The notes beneath the pieces were generated by a model that was not told the DNA's origin, made no database searches, and saw nothing but the letters and a program-made list of their open reading frames with translations. Positions 62,045 through 64,000 of a stretch of 64,000 nt of DNA are shown here, piece by piece (position 1 is the stretch's first letter; each line of letters opens with the position of its first letter). The position numbers were made by a program, and so were the translations under genes. The stretch comes from Novosphingobium sp. 32-60-15 (lineage in GTDB: Bacteria; Pseudomonadota; Alphaproteobacteria; Sphingomonadales; Sphingomonadaceae): positions 1-64,000 of the forward strand of contig NZ_NCEN01000019.1 of assembly GCF_002280675.1 (NCBI RefSeq), read 5' to 3'.

Positions 62045-62075
62045 AAAAGGCCCCGGTTCACCCCGGGGCCTTTTT
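62045..62075 (+). terminator. Rho-independent terminator of icd
   Basis: AAAAGGCCCCGG-TTCA-CCCCGGGGCCTTTTT, 30 bp after the icd stop; strong GC stem with T run. Confidence 0.92.
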
Positions 62076-62127
62076 CGTTTGACGTTTATGTCGTTTGCAA
62101 ACCCATCCGTCGTAAACCCACCCCCAG

Positions 62128-62180
62128 CCCCTCCGTCAAGGGAGGGGAGTTTAGAGAATGCCCCTCTCTTGAGGGAGGGG
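62128..62180. repeat. Paired CCCCTCC/GGGAGGGG palindromes
   Basis: Two similar short palindromes in tandem (CCCCTCCGTCAAGGGAGGGG and CCCCTCTCTTGAGGGAGGGG) lie in the roughly 300-bp gap between icd and the antiporter. They belong to the same class of intergenic palindromes that bounds the DUF559 element. The rest of the gap (62181-62312) shows no gene. Confidence 0.65.
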
Positions 62181-62312
62181 AGCGAGGCTGATTGAGCCAA
62201 AGGCGAAATTAGTCGCAGCGGGGAGGGTTTGCGAACCTATCGTGTTTGCAAACGCTAAAATCTCTCTTGGTTTGGCCGTGACACTGGCGGCCCTATTCCC
62301 TAACCAACAGAC

Positions 62313-64000
62313 ATGGCTGGAAATCTCGAACCGACAACTGCACTCTCCGATGTTCTCGTCGTGTTGGGAGCTGCCGGAATTGTGATTCCGGCCTTCGCTA
62401 GGCTGCGCATCACCCCGATCATCGGATTTATCCTTGTGGGCCTTGCGGTTGGCCCGTTCGGTCTTGGCTCGCTCGTCACACAATATCCGTGGCTCTATCA
62501 CGTCACGATCACCGATCCGGCTGCGATCACACCGTTTGCGGAATTCGGGATTATTCTGCTGCTTTTCGAGATCGGCCTCGAACTTTCGTTCAATCGCTTA
62601 TGGGATATGCGCCGATTGGTGTTTGGCCTTGGCGCGATGGAATTGGGCGTGTCGGCGTTCCTGCTGGCCGGTGTATTGATGGCATCGGGCTTGCCCATCA
62701 GCGGCGCTTTCGGCCTTGGCCTTGCCTTGGCGCTGTCCTCAACTGCGCTTGTCCTGCCCATTTCGGGAACACAAGGCCCGGTCGGACGCGCAGCGCTGGC
62801 GATGCTTTTGTTCGAAGACATCGCGCTTGTTCCGATCATCTTCATCCTTGGCGCATTTGCCCCTTATGCGATTGCCGATGCCGGCCCATCCTTGGGGGAA
62901 ACCCTGCTGTATGGCGGGCTCGTGGTTGCTGCGCTGCTCGTCTTCGGGCGGATGCTGCTGCCGCGCCTGTTCGCACAAGCGGCCCTGACCAAAAGCCCAG
63001 AATTGTTTCTGGCCGCCACCATGCTGGTCGTTATCGCATCGGCGCTTGCCACTTCCATGGTCGGACTATCGCCCATTATGGGCGCGCTGCTGGCAGGCTT
63101 GCTGATCGCTGAAACGGAATACCATAGCGAGGTCGAGGCCATCACCAAGCCGTTCAAGGGCCTCGCCCTGGGCGTATTTCTGATCACCATCGGCATGGGC
63201 ATCGATTTGCGCGTGGTATGGGCCCAGATCCTACCGCTGACGGCGGCGGTGCTGGGCGTGGTCATTCTCAAAGCCATGGTTACTGCCTTTGCATTGCGCG
63301 CGATGGGCAAAGAACGCGCAACGGCGCTTGAAGCGGGCATCCTTATGGCAAGCCCGTCCGAAACGACCCTGATCGTACTCACCGCCGCTGGTGAGGCTGC
63401 GCTTATTGACCGGGAAACCGCACAGTTCTGGCAAATTGTCACAGCCATCGGCCTGACCATCACGCCGCTACTGGCTTTGCTCGGACGATCATGGGGCCAA
63501 CGTGTCGCCAATGGGTCGGCCGATGCCGGACAAGCCGTTCCCGTGGCTGAACCCGAAGGCGAGCGCGTCGTCGTGATGGGCTTTGGCCGTGTCGGCAGAT
63601 TGATTGCCGAATTGCTGACGGTTCATGGCGCGCCGTGGCTTGGAATCGACACCAATCCGGCCATTGTCAAAGCGGCGCGCAACGATGGTCTTCCCGTTGT
63701 GTTTGGCAATGTCGATAGCGAGGCTGCCATCCAGCGCCTTGGGCTGGACAATGCCAAAGCGATGATCCTGACCATGGATGAGCCGGTGCTGATCCTGCGC
63801 CTGGTCAAGAAGTTGCGCACGGCACATGCCCACTTGCCCATTATTGTGCGTGCCCGCGATGCCAGCCACGCTGCGGCGCTTTACAAAGCAGGCGCCAGCC
63901 ACGCCGTGCCTGAAACGCTTGAAAGCTCGTTGCAACTGTCCGAAGCCGTGCTTGTTGATCTGGGCTTTCCGATGGGCCCGGTCATCGCATCCATCCACGA
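62313..64000 (+). CDS. Monovalent cation:proton antiporter, KefB/C type (truncated by window end)
   Basis: Starts MAGNLEPTTALSDVLVVLGA and is open to the last base, so at least 562 residues. A CPA2 antiporter domain of about 12 helices (GFILVGLAVGPFGLG, FGIILLLFEIGLELS, SSTALVLPI, MLLFEDIALVPIIF, SPIMGALLAGLLIAET) is followed from about residue 415 by a Rossmann-type RCK/TrkA-N domain (RVVVMGFGRVGRLIAELL, GIDTNPAIVK, VFGNVDSE). It is probably a potassium efflux system that senses nucleotide or glutathione state through the RCK domain. No KefF/KefG-like partner precedes it. Confidence 0.9.
   Translation, partial: MAGNLEPTTALSDVLVVLGAAGIVIPAFARLRITPIIGFILVGLAVGPFGLGSLVTQYPWLYHVTITDPAAITPFAEFGIILLLFEIGLELSFNRLWDMRRLVFGLGAMELGVSAFLLAGVLMASGLPISGAFGLGLALALSSTALVLPISGTQGPVGRAALAMLLFEDIALVPIIFILGAFAPYAIADAGPSLGETLLYGGLVVAALLVFGRMLLPRLFAQAALTKSPELFLAATMLVVIASALATSMVGLSPIMGALLAGLLIAETEYHSEVEAITKPFKGLALGVFLITIGMGIDLRVVWAQILPLTAAVLGVVILKAMVTAFALRAMGKERATALEAGILMASPSETTLIVLTAAGEAALIDRETAQFWQIVTAIGLTITPLLALLGRSWGQRVANGSADAGQAVPVAEPEGERVVVMGFGRVGRLIAELLTVHGAPWLGIDTNPAIVKAARNDGLPVVFGNVDSEAAIQRLGLDNAKAMILTMDEPVLILRLVKKLRTAHAHLPIIVRARDASHAAALYKAGASHAVPETLESSLQLSEAVLVDLGFPMGPVIASIH

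Overview
The window is a high-GC chromosomal segment of an alphaproteobacterium, most likely of the order Sphingomonadales (Novosphingobium/Sphingomonas type). The clues are a FYDLN-type acidic zinc-ribbon protein, the split F0 operon atpI-atpB-atpE-atpF'-atpF, the order trpB-trpA-accD-folC, a CpdR-like regulator beside an N-formylglutamate amidohydrolase, an OxyR, SapC and SIMPL-domain set, and several palindromic intergenic repeats of the kind scattered through sphingomonad genomes. The assignment rests on gene content only. No rRNA operon or CRISPR array is present; three tRNA genes (Thr-CGT, Ala-GGC, Val-GAC) are.

Layout. 1-2.77 kb is the end of an integrative element sitting at the 3' end of tRNA-Thr: two small helix-turn-helix genes, an unknown island protein and a broken P4-type integrase. 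2.87-16.3 kb is housekeeping: bioA, a 2H phosphoesterase, the acpP-fabF-mltG operon, aspS, rnd, oxyR, a decayed ccdA-like antitoxin, pgsA, an LplT-like transporter, CsbD, an EVE protein and a 2-oxoglutarate oxygenase. 16.3-23.4 kb carries tRNA-Ala, the FYDLN protein, aroA-(membrane protein)-cmk-rpsA, gloB and a LacI-type regulator. 23.5-31.7 kb carries the F0 ATP synthase genes, a complete ydbH-ynbE-ydbL operon (AsmA-like lipid bridge with its lipoprotein and periplasmic partner), radC and a vapBC pair.

31.9-34.1 kb is a visibly AT-richer insert coding for a type II restriction-modification system (D12-class adenine methylase, controller protein, BglII-like endonuclease). It is followed by a 41-residue entericidin-like lipoprotein and a tandem array of palindromic repeats in front of purB. 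36.4-45.4 kb is a pyrimidine/tryptophan/fatty-acid/folate cluster (lapA-pyrF-GNAT-SIMPL-trpF, then trpB-trpA-accD-folC). It is interrupted twice: by a 196-bp MITE-like element plus an opposite-strand outer-membrane protein gene between trpF and trpB, and by a DUF559 endonuclease gene with 22-bp terminal inverted repeats between trpB and trpA.

45.4-64 kb holds ampG, rluB-rsmD, an MHS-family transporter, a secreted protein, uvrD/pcrA, an RhlE-type helicase, an FAD-linked dehydrogenase, sapC, a probable suhB/mmgR-type small RNA with its own promoter and terminator, the N-formylglutamate amidohydrolase/cpdR pair, tRNA-Val, an enoyl-CoA hydratase, icd and the start of a KefB/C-type antiporter that runs off the end.

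The items most worth a second look are the DUF559 element that lends its repeats to translation of its neighbours inside the trp operon, the 31-bp-TIR MITE, the compact R-M island, the purB-upstream repeat array, the anti-Shine-Dalgarno small RNA and the CcdA remnant. I did not see a clearly novel multi-gene system.
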